From an uncultured Solobacterium sp. (GTDB taxonomy: Bacteria > Bacillota_I > Bacilli_A > Erysipelotrichales > Erysipelotrichaceae): a stretch of 41,534 nt of DNA. Below the pieces are notes generated by a model. That model was not told the origin of the DNA and did no database searches. It was given only the letters and a program-made list of their open reading frames with translations. This document shows positions 7,592 to 14,176 of this stretch, piece by piece. Location of the stretch: positions 1 to 41,534 of the forward strand of contig UQPV01000021.1 of NCBI GenBank assembly GCA_900543035.1, given 5' to 3'. The position numbers and the translations under genes were made by a program. Positions within the stretch are counted from its first letter, which is position 1. Every line of letters begins with the position of its first letter.

Positions 7592-8369
7592 GTTTCAACA
7601 CCTCCTTTGTCAGATTGCGGTAGCCCTCGGCCACCTTGCCGCCGGGGTCATGGGCGAAGATGCTCTTGCCCTCGGCGCTGATCTCCTTGGCCCGGACTGA
7701 ATGTGGAATATCGGTGCCGAACACCTTGATTTTGCTGCCGTAGGTCTCCCGCAGCAGGGCGGCGATCTCTTTCGCAAAATTGGTGCGGCTGTCCACCATC
7801 GTCAGCAGGATGCCGTCGATCTGGAGTTTAGGGTTCAGCTGCCGCTTGACCTTGCTGATGGTGGACAGCAGCTGTTCCAGGCCCTTGGCAGGCAGATACT
7901 CCGCCTGAACGGGGACTATGATCCTGTTGGCGGCGGCCAGGGCGTTGACTGTGAGCATCCCCAGGGAGGGCTGGCAGTCAATCAGGATATGGGAATACTG
8001 TCCCTTCACGCTGTCCAGATACTGCCGCAGGACGGTTTCTCGGCTCATGGCGTTCACCAGCGATACCTCCATGCCGGAGAGCTGGATGTCGGCGGGCATG
8101 AGGTCCACGCCCTCCGGGTGGTGCAGGATGCCCTCGCCGGGGCGCAGCGGCTCGTCCATCAGGATACGGCCCATCGCGTCAGACAGGGTAAAGGGCAGCT
8201 TGTCCGGCTGCGGGTTGCCCAGGCTGATGGTAAGGCTGGCCTGGGGATCGGCGTCCACCAGCAGCACCTTCTTCCCGGCCTGGGCCAGCCCGATGCCCAA
8301 GTTCGCGCAGGTGGTCGTTTTGCCGACGCCGCCTTTCTGGTTGGCGACGGCGATGATTTGCGTGTTCAT
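7548..8369 (-). CDS. parA: ParA/Soj family ATPase
   Basis: The 273-residue MinD/ParA ATPase opens with MNTQIIAVANQ and the deviant Walker A motif KGGVGKTTTCANL (residues 12-24). Switch I appears as LVDADPQAS (about 38-46) and Walker B as HILIDCQPSLG (about 126-136). ParA forms nucleoid-bound ATP dimers that move ParB-DNA complexes. It is the first gene of the element next to rpsI, and the control region upstream has direct repeats, a promoter and two hairpin terminators. The ribosome binding site is GAGGTG before the ATG at 8369. No truncation is seen. Confidence 0.95.
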   Translation of the reverse strand: MNTQIIAVANQKGGVGKTTTCANLGIGLAQAGKKVLLVDADPQASLTISLGNPQPDKLPFTLSDAMGRILMDEPLRPGEGILHHPEGVDLMPADIQLSGMEVSLVNAMSRETVLRQYLDSVKGQYSHILIDCQPSLGMLTVNALAAANRIIVPVQAEYLPAKGLEQLLSTISKVKRQLNPKLQIDGILLTMVDSRTNFAKEIAALLRETYGSKIKVFGTDIPHSVRAKEISAEGKSIFAHDPGGKVAEGYRNLTKEVLKLEKQREKSRAGLGR

Positions 8370-8415
8370 CGTATTTCACCTCGTTTCTGTTTGTCGTGTT
8401 TGGTTCTGGAAATAG

Positions 8416-8460
8416 AAAAAGCCGCCACTACTTTCTTGAAAAAAAGAGTGACGGCTTTTT
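8416..8460 (-). terminator. Second intrinsic terminator/attenuator in the parA leader
   Basis: The minus strand reads AAAAAGCCGTCAC, a loop, then GTGGCGGCTTTTT. This is a strong stem with one mismatch or bulge and a U tract, about 46 bases upstream of the parA start. Because it lies between the promoter and parA it would reduce read-through unless relieved, so it may act as an attenuator. Confidence 0.7.
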
Positions 8461-8491
8461 CTGATCCCGGAACGTCGGTCCCCGGAAATGC

Positions 8492-8523
8492 AAAAAGCGC
8501 CCAGCTGGAACACTGAACGCTTT
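8492..8523 (-). terminator. First intrinsic terminator/attenuator in the parA leader
   Basis: The minus strand reads AAAGCGTTCAG, a short loop, then CTGGGCGCTTTTTG: an 11-bp stem with two G-U pairs and a U run. It begins about 10 bases downstream of the predicted -10 box, so a transcript from that promoter would start almost at the hairpin. Confidence 0.6.
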
Positions 8524-8532
8524 CGCAATAAA

Positions 8533-8561
8533 ATCATATTCATTTGTTCAGATTGGGTCAA
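8533..8561 (-). promoter_or_regulatory. Predicted parA promoter
   Basis: TTGACC (8561-8556) and TATGAT (8538-8533) are separated by 17 bases, close to the sigma-A consensus. The -35 box lies inside the first copy of a 28-bp direct repeat, so a protein binding the repeat would compete with RNA polymerase. Confidence 0.65.
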
Positions 8562-8573
8562 ACTCTGCCAAAC
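8546..8573 (+). repeat. Direct repeat A, copy 1
   Basis: The pattern is GTTCA, seven to eight less conserved bases containing GGGTCA, then ACTCTGCCAAA. A second copy at 8716-8743 matches at about 22 of 28 positions. It is a candidate binding site for the element's Rep, ParB or antirepressor protein. Confidence 0.6.
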
Positions 8574-8644
8574 CGATTTTGCATAAAATTTCAGAGGGAC
8601 AAAAAAGCAAAAATGACCTCTTGGGAGGGAGCGGGGGCAAAAAA

Positions 8645-8666
8645 GTTGTCCTATGATTTAACCCAT
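8645..8666 (+). repeat. Direct repeat B, copy 1
   Basis: GTTGTCCTATGATTTAACCC followed by AT. The second copy lies 42 bases on, at 8687-8707, with one base deleted and one or two changed. Together with repeat A it gives this region an iteron-like or attachment-site-like layout. Confidence 0.6.
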
Positions 8667-8686
8667 TAGCCCCTGTTTTGGGGGTG

Positions 8687-8707
8687 GTTGTCCTTAATTT
8701 AACCCAT
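8687..8707 (+). repeat. Direct repeat B, copy 2
   Basis: GTTGTCCTTAATTTAACCC followed by AT; see copy 1 at 8645-8666. A G-rich stretch lies between the two copies. Confidence 0.6.
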
Positions 8708-8715
8708 AAAAAATG

Positions 8716-8743
8716 GTTCAAAACGGGTCAGACTATGCCAAAA
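8716..8743 (+). repeat. Direct repeat A, copy 2
   Basis: Starts GTTCA, then GGGTCAGACTATGCCAAA after a short variable part. It lies 170 bases from copy 1. A -35-like CTGACC lies in the same place within the repeat, but the matching -10 (TATGGG) is poor. Confidence 0.6.
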
Positions 8744-8765
8744 CAGGGCAAACAATCTGAAAAGG

Positions 8766-8800
8766 AAAAACCCCGAAAACCGCATGGTTTCGGGGTTTTT
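8766..8800 (-). terminator. Intrinsic terminator of the rplM-rpsI operon
   Basis: The minus strand reads AACCCCGAAA, a loop, then TTTTCGGGGTTTTT: a strong stem with a U tract, 20 bases after the rpsI stop codon. It lies between rpsI and the mobile element's repeats. Confidence 0.9.
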
Positions 8801-8819
8801 GAGCTGTTTTGAACTAAAA

Positions 8820-9224
8820 TTATCGCTTGCTGAACTGCGGAGCGCGACGGGCAGCCTTGAGGCCGTATTTCTTACGTTCCTTAGCACGCGGATCACGGGT
8901 TACGTATCCAGCTGCCTTCAGCGCAGGACGATAGTCAGCGCTTGCGGCCATCAGTGCACGAGTGATGCCATGACGCATCGCGCCGGCCTGGCCAGTGTAT
9001 CCTCCGCCCTTGACATTGATCTTGATATCGAACTGATTCAGGGTCTCTGTCAGTTCCAGCGGGGAACGTACGACCATACGCAGCGTTTCCAGCGGCAGGT
9101 AGTCTTCCAGCGTCTTTCCGTTTACTGTGATGTTTCCTGTTCCCGGAGTCATGAAGACACGTGCAACAGAAGTCTTACGGCGACCTGTACCATTGTAAGT
9201 TACTGTATTTTTCTTAGTTGCCAT
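8820..9224 (-). CDS. rpsI: 30S ribosomal protein S9
   Basis: The 134-residue protein has the S9 signature [19 protein letters not shown] and the basic C-terminal tail [17 protein letters not shown], whose last arginine reaches the P-site tRNA anticodon in known ribosomes. It has the normal length for Firmicutes. It lies 12 bases after rplM, the standard pair. The 3' end is intact although the mobile element begins just beyond it, as expected if integration restores the gene end. Confidence 0.98.
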   Translation of the reverse strand: MATKKNTVTYNGTGRRKTSVARVFMTPGTGNITVNGKTLEDYLPLETLRMVVRSPLELTETLNQFDIKINVKGGGYTGQAGAMRHGITRALMAASADYRPALKAAGYVTRDPRAKERKKYGLKAARRAPQFSKR

Positions 9225-9236
9225 CTCTTATTCCTC

Positions 9237-9674
9237 CTATCCTTTGATTACGAGCTCAACAGGCTTCTGAGCTGCATGCGGGTGTTCTGCACCCTTGTAA
9301 ACAAACAGGTGCTTGCGCTGTACATCACCTAACTTCGTGTGCGGAAGCATACCTTTGATGGCGCGCTCTACCCATTCAACCGTATATTTTTCCTTCATGA
9401 CACGAGCGCTGCGCACACGCAGGCCGCCTGCATAACCGGAATGGTTGTAGTATTTTTCGGTATCGAGCTTGTTTCCTGTCATCACGATCTGATCTGCATT
9501 GACCACGATCACGTAGTCACCGCAGTCAACGTTCGGTGTAAACGTAGGTTTGTGTTTTCCTCTTAACACAGTCGCTACCTCAGTAGCAAGACGTCCTAAA
9601 GTCTTTCCTGCACCGTCTACCACATACCATGTACGAGTCACTTCAGCAGGTTTTGTCATTGTAGTCTGACGCAT
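9237..9674 (-). CDS. rplM: 50S ribosomal protein L13
   Basis: 145 residues with TWYVVDGAGKTLGRLATEVA at the N-terminus and AIKGMLPHTKLGD near residues 107-119, the L13 signature. It is an early assembly protein of the large subunit. It is the first gene of the rplM-rpsI operon and is preceded by AAGGAGG, its own promoter and a short structured leader, suggesting autoregulation by L13 as in other Firmicutes. Confidence 0.98.
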   Translation of the reverse strand: MRQTTMTKPAEVTRTWYVVDGAGKTLGRLATEVATVLRGKHKPTFTPNVDCGDYVIVVNADQIVMTGNKLDTEKYYNHSGYAGGLRVRSARVMKEKYTVEWVERAIKGMLPHTKLGDVQRKHLFVYKGAEHPHAAQKPVELVIKG

Positions 9675-9749
9675 TGTTCATTTCCTCCTTGTGTTTGAGA
9701 TTGTACCGGGTCTCAATAAAAGAGAGTTATGCCGTTTACGGCAAATATT
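9675..9749 (-). promoter_or_regulatory. Candidate L13 autoregulatory leader
   Basis: The leader between the rplM promoter and its start contains GCCGTAAACGGC, a short perfect hairpin, then CTCTC, and a longer hairpin TTGAGA...TCTCAA, followed by AAGGAGG. Low-GC Firmicutes carry an L13-binding leader of this size at this place (Rfam L13 leader). The match is by layout and recalled motifs, not by a covariance search. Confidence 0.55.
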
Positions 9750-9778
9750 ATTTTATCTTTCAACGTGTCAAAAGTCAA
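9750..9778 (-). promoter_or_regulatory. Predicted rplM promoter
   Basis: TTGACT (9778-9773), a 17-base spacer and TAAAAT (9755-9750). The -35 box overlaps the last codons of the upstream Rrf2 gene, so rplM-rpsI can be transcribed separately from it. Confidence 0.75.
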
Positions 9779-10266
9779 GAATTTATCGACATATCCGCAA
9801 TTTTTACGTCCCTTCCTGGACGCTTTTTTTTCTCCTGATCCTCTGGGCATTGCCGATCGCTCTTGTGCATCAGATCCGCGATCGTGATTCCGTCCAGATA
9901 TGCGTTGATCAGATGCGAAAGCTCATTCCACATCGCGATCGTCCTGCATTCGCCGCGCCGCTCACACGGCGTCGCATCACAGCTCAAGCAGTGCACCGGC
10001 GCCATGCTTCCCCCTTCGGTCAGCCGCAGGATCTCCCCCACTTTATACTCCTGCGGACTGCGGCAAAGCCGATAGCCTCCGCCCTTGCCTTGTACGCCTT
10101 CCACGATGCCATGCTTCTTCAGAACCGGAATGATCCGCTCCAGATATTTCAGCGATATGCCCTGCCGCTGAGCGATCATCTTCATCGGCACATAACCGCT
10201 TCCGCCGGTTTCCGCAAGATCGATCATGACACGCAGCGCATATCTTCCCCTGGTCGAAATCAACAT
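9775..10266 (-). CDS. Rrf2 family transcriptional regulator with cysteine cluster
   Basis: The 163-residue protein begins MLISTRGRYALRVMIDLAE, the Rrf2 winged-helix start. The recognition region follows (IAQRQGISLKYLERIIPVLKKHGIVEGVQGKGGGYRLCR). Cysteines sit at 93, 96, 101 and 107 (CLSCDATPCERRGEC). The IscR branch binds an iron-sulfur cluster through three cysteines in this loop, whereas CymR, the cysteine-metabolism repressor, lacks them. Here the last two have IscR-like spacing, so cluster or metal sensing is likely. It follows an O-acetylhomoserine sulfhydrylase gene, which points to sulfur or cysteine control. It has its own promoter with a palindrome over the -10. The basic 25-residue tail is unusual. 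Confidence 0.88.
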   Translation of the reverse strand: MLISTRGRYALRVMIDLAETGGSGYVPMKMIAQRQGISLKYLERIIPVLKKHGIVEGVQGKGGGYRLCRSPQEYKVGEILRLTEGGSMAPVHCLSCDATPCERRGECRTIAMWNELSHLINAYLDGITIADLMHKSDRQCPEDQEKKKRPGRDVKIADMSINS

Positions 10267-10285
10267 CCTCCATTCCCCCTCTTTG

Positions 10286-10319
10286 TTTCATTATACAATG
10301 AAAGATTGACGGGAATCAA
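10286..10319 (-). promoter_or_regulatory. Promoter and candidate operator of the Rrf2 gene
   Basis: TTGATT (10319-10314), an 18-base spacer and a consensus TATAAT (10295-10290). The perfect inverted repeat TTTCATT-GTAT-AATGAAA (10303-10286) covers the -10 box, the place expected for autorepression. Confidence 0.65.
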
Positions 10320-10339
10320 ATGACCAGAGCCGCATGATC

Positions 10340-11647
10340 TCATCTGCGCTCAGTTCTGTCCTTCACAGCGGCGAACGCCTGCTCCAGGTCATCCAGGATA
10401 TCCTGGATGTGCTCTGTCCCTACAGACAGCCGGATCGTATTAGGCAGGATCCCCTGCTCACGCTGTTCATCTTCACGCAGCTGCGCATGGGTGGTCGAAG
10501 CCGGATGGATCACCAGGCTCTTCACATCAGCCACATTGGCCAGCAACGAAAACAGCTTCAGATGATCGATGAAGCAATGCGCTTCTTCCATGCCGCCGCG
10601 GATATCGAAGGTGAAGATGGATGCGCCGCCATGCGGAAAGTAACGCTGATAGAGCGTATGATCCGGATGCGCAGGCAGAGAAGGGTGGCTGACGCTTTCC
10701 ACCATCGGATGCGATGCCAGATACTTGACGACCGAAGCGGTATTTTCTGCGTGCCGCTGAAGGCGCAAGGAAAGCGTCTCGGTTCCCTGCAGAAGCAAGA
10801 ATGCCGCAAAAGGAGAAATGCACGCTCCGCCATCACGCAACAGCACCGCCCGGATATAGGTCGTCAGCGCCGCATCCTTTGCGGCCTGGACAAAAGAGAC
10901 GCCATGATAGCTGTCATTGGGTGTGCAGAGAAATGGAAACCTGCCTGATCTTGCCCAGTCAAACTGACCGGATTCGATGATCACGCCGCCCAGCGCAGTG
11001 CCATGGCCGCCGATGAATTTCGTAGCCGAATAGACGACGATATCCGCGCCATGCGTAAAGGGACGAAGCAAGTATGGCGTGGCAAAGGTGTTGTCCACGA
11101 CCAGCGGGATGCCATGACGGTGAGCGATTTCTGCCAGCCTGTCCAGATCTGGGATATCGCTGCCGGGGTTGCCCAATGTTTCCGCATAGAGAAGGCGCGT
11201 ATGCGGCTGAATGGCAGCCTCTGTCTCTGCCAGATCGTGGATGTTCACGAATGTCGTCTCGATGCCCAGCGCAGGCAGCGTATGCGCCATCAGGTTATAG
11301 CTTCCGCCATAGATGGTCTTCTGCGCCACGATATGCCCATGCCCTTGTGCCAGCGCCTGCAATACATAAGTAACGGCAGCTGCGCCGGATGCCAGGGCCA
11401 GCGCGGATGATCCGCCCTCAAGTGCGGCCATGCGCCGTTCAAAGGCTTCCTGCGTCGGATTGTCAAGCCGGCCATAGATGTTTCCGCCCTCTTTCAGCGC
11501 GAAGCGGTCTGCGGCCTGCGCGCAGTCATCAAAGACATAAGATGTCGTCGCATAGATCGGGACGGCTCTGGCGCCGCTGAGCGGATCCGGATGCTCCTGA
11601 CCGGCATGGAGCTGCAGCGTTTCAAATCGATAGTTCTGTTCGTTCAT
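10340..11647 (-). CDS. O-acetylhomoserine sulfhydrylase/aminocarboxypropyltransferase family PLP enzyme
   Basis: The 435-residue cytosolic enzyme belongs to the Cys/Met-metabolism PLP family. It would make homocysteine (or methionine) from O-acetylhomoserine and sulfide (or methanethiol). Visible features are YGRLDNPTQEAFERRMAALEGG (58-79), the phosphate site ASGAAA, VDNTFATPYL around Asp185, and the Schiff-base lysine K210 in SATKFIGGHG. The length fits OAH sulfhydrylases (about 430) rather than cystathionine gamma-synthases (about 380). The ATG at 11647 was chosen because GGAGG lies seven bases upstream; the ATG two codons earlier is too close to it. It has its own promoter and a candidate operator, and an Rrf2 regulator follows 73 bases downstream. 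Confidence 0.88.
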   Translation of the reverse strand: MNEQNYRFETLQLHAGQEHPDPLSGARAVPIYATTSYVFDDCAQAADRFALKEGGNIYGRLDNPTQEAFERRMAALEGGSSALALASGAAAVTYVLQALAQGHGHIVAQKTIYGGSYNLMAHTLPALGIETTFVNIHDLAETEAAIQPHTRLLYAETLGNPGSDIPDLDRLAEIAHRHGIPLVVDNTFATPYLLRPFTHGADIVVYSATKFIGGHGTALGGVIIESGQFDWARSGRFPFLCTPNDSYHGVSFVQAAKDAALTTYIRAVLLRDGGACISPFAAFLLLQGTETLSLRLQRHAENTASVVKYLASHPMVESVSHPSLPAHPDHTLYQRYFPHGGASIFTFDIRGGMEEAHCFIDHLKLFSLLANVADVKSLVIHPASTTHAQLREDEQREQGILPNTIRLSVGTEHIQDILDDLEQAFAAVKDRTERR

Positions 11648-11678
11648 CGTCATTCCTCCAGTGCTTTCTTTTATGCCT

Positions 11679-11725
11679 ACCAAAAAGATTGGTTTTATGA
11701 TAGCACCGCAGCCATCTCCCGTCAA
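11679..11725 (-). promoter_or_regulatory. Promoter and candidate operator of the OAH sulfhydrylase gene
   Basis: TTGACG (11725-11720), a 17-base spacer and TATCAT (11702-11697). Immediately downstream lies the inverted repeat ACCAA-N5-TTGGT (11693-11679), at the transcription start where a repressor would block. The neighbouring Rrf2 protein is the obvious candidate. No SAM riboswitch fits in the short leader. Confidence 0.65.
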
Positions 11726-11726
11726 T

Positions 11727-11774
11727 CAAAAAAAGCCGGACATCCTCGGGCGAAGATGGTCCGGATGTCCAGCC
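11727..11774 (-). terminator. Intrinsic terminator after the PHP phosphatase gene
   Basis: GGACATCC (11770-11763 on the minus strand) pairs with GGATGTCC (11745-11738), followed by GGC and a seven-base T run. It ends the ecf-truA-phosphatase operon. Confidence 0.85.
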
Positions 11775-11781
11775 TGATATG

Positions 11782-12630
11782 TTATCGTCCTGCCGGCAGG
11801 CGCTGTTCCCGCGCTTTGCGGATGGCTCTGAAGTCGACACGCGGCAAGCTGTCACACACTTGGATGCCCAGCTTCCGCAGTCTGTCCAGCCCTTCCTCTC
11901 GCAGCGTATCATCCATCAGCGCCCGGGGATCATGCGCATCTGTGCCGATGATGGCCGTATTCCCCATCTGTGCGGCGATCTCCCAAAATGCGTGATGCGG
12001 ATAGGCTTCCACATGCATGGCCCGGTTATAGGCAGCGCCAGCCAGGTTGTACTCCAGCGGGATGCCGTTATCCAGCGCGCAGGCACATAAAGTACGGAAG
12101 GCTTCTTTTACTTCCGCATTCACCTCATGGATGCCGCGCATGAACAGCTCCGGATGACAGAAACAAGAATACATGCCCGTCTCCATGGCAGCCACGGCAT
12201 CTTCCACATACAGGCGAAGCTCCTGAAGCGTGCGGATCCCGCCGAAATAGATCCGGGTGCCTGCATCCCGGTTTTCATCTGTCCGGTAATAATGGTGGCC
12301 GAGCATGAGGTAATCGATGTCATGGTCGATGACAAAATCAAGCAGCCAGTCCATATAGGCCGGAAAGTATTCGCATTCCAGGCCGGTCAGGATCTCGATC
12401 TGGTCATGGTATCGCGCCTTCAGGCCGCGTATGGAGGAGAGATAGTCCTCTGCCTGAGAAAGCGGCATGCGCATGTGCGCCGTAAAGGATGACGCGTATT
12501 TCCACGGAGTGTGGTCAGAGAAGCCCAGCACTTCATAACCGTTGGCGATCGCGGCGCGGACATAATCCTCATCGCTTCCGCAGGCATGCATGCACCGGGC
12601 AGTGTGGGTATGATAATTGGTCTTTCTCAT
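11782..12630 (-). CDS. PHP-domain histidinol-phosphatase family protein
   Basis: The 282-residue protein has PHP metal motifs: NYHTHTARCMHACG (residues 5-18), GFSDHTPW, GLECEYFP, LMLGHHYY, CFCHPELF and GTDAHDP near the C-terminus. The HisJ type removes phosphate from L-histidinol phosphate with a trinuclear metal site. No other his genes are present, so a different phosphoester substrate is possible. It starts inside the truA stop (ATGA overlap) and is the last gene of the ecfA1-ecfA2-ecfT-truA unit, before a strong terminator. In Bacillus relatives rplM follows truA at this place. Confidence 0.8.
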   Translation of the reverse strand: MRKTNYHTHTARCMHACGSDEDYVRAAIANGYEVLGFSDHTPWKYASSFTAHMRMPLSQAEDYLSSIRGLKARYHDQIEILTGLECEYFPAYMDWLLDFVIDHDIDYLMLGHHYYRTDENRDAGTRIYFGGIRTLQELRLYVEDAVAAMETGMYSCFCHPELFMRGIHEVNAEVKEAFRTLCACALDNGIPLEYNLAGAAYNRAMHVEAYPHHAFWEIAAQMGNTAIIGTDAHDPRALMDDTLREEGLDRLRKLGIQVCDSLPRVDFRAIRKAREQRLPAGR

Positions 12631-13379
12631 CGTGATGCCTCCTCATCCGGATAGCGGACCTCCACCAGGTAAAGGCCGCATCCAGGCGCCTTATAGCGGC
12701 ACGCTTCCTTGTCCTGCGCCGCCAGCATATGTTCTACTTCACGCGCGCTCAGACGGCCTCTGCCGGCCTCGATGAGCGTCCCGACGATCATGCGCACCAT
12801 ATACCGCAGGAAGCTGTTTCCTTCAAGGCGGAAATGCAGGCCGTCTGCCGTCTCCTCCACCGCGCACATCGTCACGGTGCGGACACGGGATTTCCGCGGA
12901 TCGATCCGGCTGGAAGTGAAGCTGGTGAAATCGTGCGTGCCGATGAATACTTGCGCGCACGCCCTCATCCGCTCTGCATCGAGCTTTCCCCGGTAAAAGG
13001 CGCGGTATCGCTGCAGGAAGGGGTTGTCGACGTCATAGCTCAGATAATAATCGTAACGCTTGCTGACGGCGTCGAAACGGGCATGAAACCCATCATGCAC
13101 GCTTACTATGTCCTGCATGCGGATATCGGGCGGAAGCAGGGCATTCATGGCCCTGAGCCACTGTTCCCGGCTCATCCCCAGCTCACTGTCAAAGTGGAAG
13201 ACCTGCGCGATGGCATGCACGCCGGCATCGGTCCTTCCGCTTGCTGTTATTTCCACCGGGTGATGGTGGATGCGCTCTAGGACCTGCATGATGACGCTTT
13301 CGATGCCAAGGGCATTGTCCTGGCGCTGCCAGCCGGCATAACCGCTGCCGTCATAGCTGACCGTCGCTTTCAGGCGCAT
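12627..13379 (-). CDS. truA: tRNA pseudouridine(38-40) synthase TruA
   Basis: 250 residues. Catalytic Asp51 is in ASGRTDAGVHA, the N-terminus is MRLKATVSYDGSGYAGWQRQ, and the C-terminal signature FLRYMVRMIVGTLIEAGRG is present. It isomerises uridines 38-40 in the tRNA anticodon arm. The start overlaps ecfT by 10 bases and the stop overlaps the phosphatase start by four, so these genes are translationally coupled. The ecfT-truA pairing is conserved in Firmicutes. Confidence 0.97.
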   Translation of the reverse strand: MRLKATVSYDGSGYAGWQRQDNALGIESVIMQVLERIHHHPVEITASGRTDAGVHAIAQVFHFDSELGMSREQWLRAMNALLPPDIRMQDIVSVHDGFHARFDAVSKRYDYYLSYDVDNPFLQRYRAFYRGKLDAERMRACAQVFIGTHDFTSFTSSRIDPRKSRVRTVTMCAVEETADGLHFRLEGNSFLRYMVRMIVGTLIEAGRGRLSAREVEHMLAAQDKEACRYKAPGCGLYLVEVRYPDEEASR

Positions 13380-14176
13380 CCCAGGGCTCCCATCGCGATC
13401 AGCACGCCCAGCAGCAGGAAGCTGCCGGCAAGCAGGGCGATGTCGATACCATGCAGCTTGAGGCTCTTGTAACGCGTCCTGTTCCGGCCTGGCACATATC
13501 CCCTCGCCTCCATCGCGTTGGCCAGCTGCTCGGCCCGGTCAAACGCAGAGACGAACAGCGGCACGATGAGCGAAAGCACCGCACCGATCTTCTCCTTCAG
13601 CGATCCGCTGCTCATATCGACGCCGCGGGATGCCTGTGCCTTCATGATGCGCTGTGTCTCTTCGATCAGCGTAGGGATGAAGCGCAGTGCGATAGAGATC
13701 ATCATCGCGATCTCATGCGCCGGGACACCGATGCGGCGAAACGGCTTGAGCAGATCTTCGATGCCCAGCGTCAGATCCAGCGGCTTGGTCGTCGCCGTCA
13801 GGATGGTGGTGATGACGACCATCAGCGCCAGACGCACGACGATATATAATGTCTGTGAAACTGCCCCGCTGTAGATGTGGAAGCTGCCGATCGAAAGCAG
13901 CACATAGCCGTCATGGATGACGAGCAGGTTGATGACGAGCAGGAACACGAGCATGAACAGCATCGGTTTCATCGCACGCCAGACAAAGGACAGCTGCAGC
14001 TTGGCCATGAGCGCGATGCTGCAGACGATCACGCCGAGCACGAGATATCCGCTGTATCCGGCCGGAATGAAGATGGCGATCATGGTGATGAGCATGGCGC
14101 AGATCTTCGCGCGCGGATCCATGCGGTGAATGACGGAATCCAGCGGCAGATAGCGCCCCAGAGCGATGTTATTCAT
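13370..14176 (-). CDS. ecfT: Energy-coupling factor transporter membrane protein EcfT
   Basis: The 268-residue membrane protein has about five to six hydrophobic segments (for example 28-60, 70-90, 108-125, 245-265). It carries the coupling-helix motifs ASRGVD and EARGY, the paired Ala-Arg-Gly signatures by which EcfT contacts the two ATPases. It forms the shared scaffold that accepts vitamin-specific S-components encoded elsewhere. It opens MNNIALGRYLPLDSVIHRMDPR, the normal family start, and overlaps ecfA2 by eight bases. Confidence 0.96.
   Translation of the reverse strand: MNNIALGRYLPLDSVIHRMDPRAKICAMLITMIAIFIPAGYSGYLVLGVIVCSIALMAKLQLSFVWRAMKPMLFMLVFLLVINLLVIHDGYVLLSIGSFHIYSGAVSQTLYIVVRLALMVVITTILTATTKPLDLTLGIEDLLKPFRRIGVPAHEIAMMISIALRFIPTLIEETQRIMKAQASRGVDMSSGSLKEKIGAVLSLIVPLFVSAFDRAEQLANAMEARGYVPGRNRTRYKSLKLHGIDIALLAGSFLLLGVLIAMGALGCA

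Larger units (their letters stand above)
3235..8760 (-). mobile_element. Decayed integrative and conjugative element next to rpsI
   Basis: The gene set parA-parB-unknown-unknown-rep-like-antirepressor-pcfB-traG in one direction is the replication, partition and early transfer module of gut Firmicute ICEs. It begins about 60 bases past the rpsI stop; the 3' end of rpsI is a known ICE insertion site in Firmicutes. The genes are richer in GC than the ribosomal genes on one side and much richer than the first kilobase on the other. Relaxase, VirB4, lytic transglycosylase, excisionase and integrase genes are absent, and I did not see a second copy of the rpsI 3' end marking the other boundary. The element is therefore judged immobile. 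Confidence 0.75.

Noticed and set aside
8546..8743. CRISPR array
   Set aside because: There are only two pairs of imperfect repeats with unequal spacing and no cas genes.
11648..11725. SAM riboswitch before the sulfhydrylase gene
   Set aside because: The leader after the predicted start is only about 45 bases, too short for a SAM aptamer, and has no matching stems.
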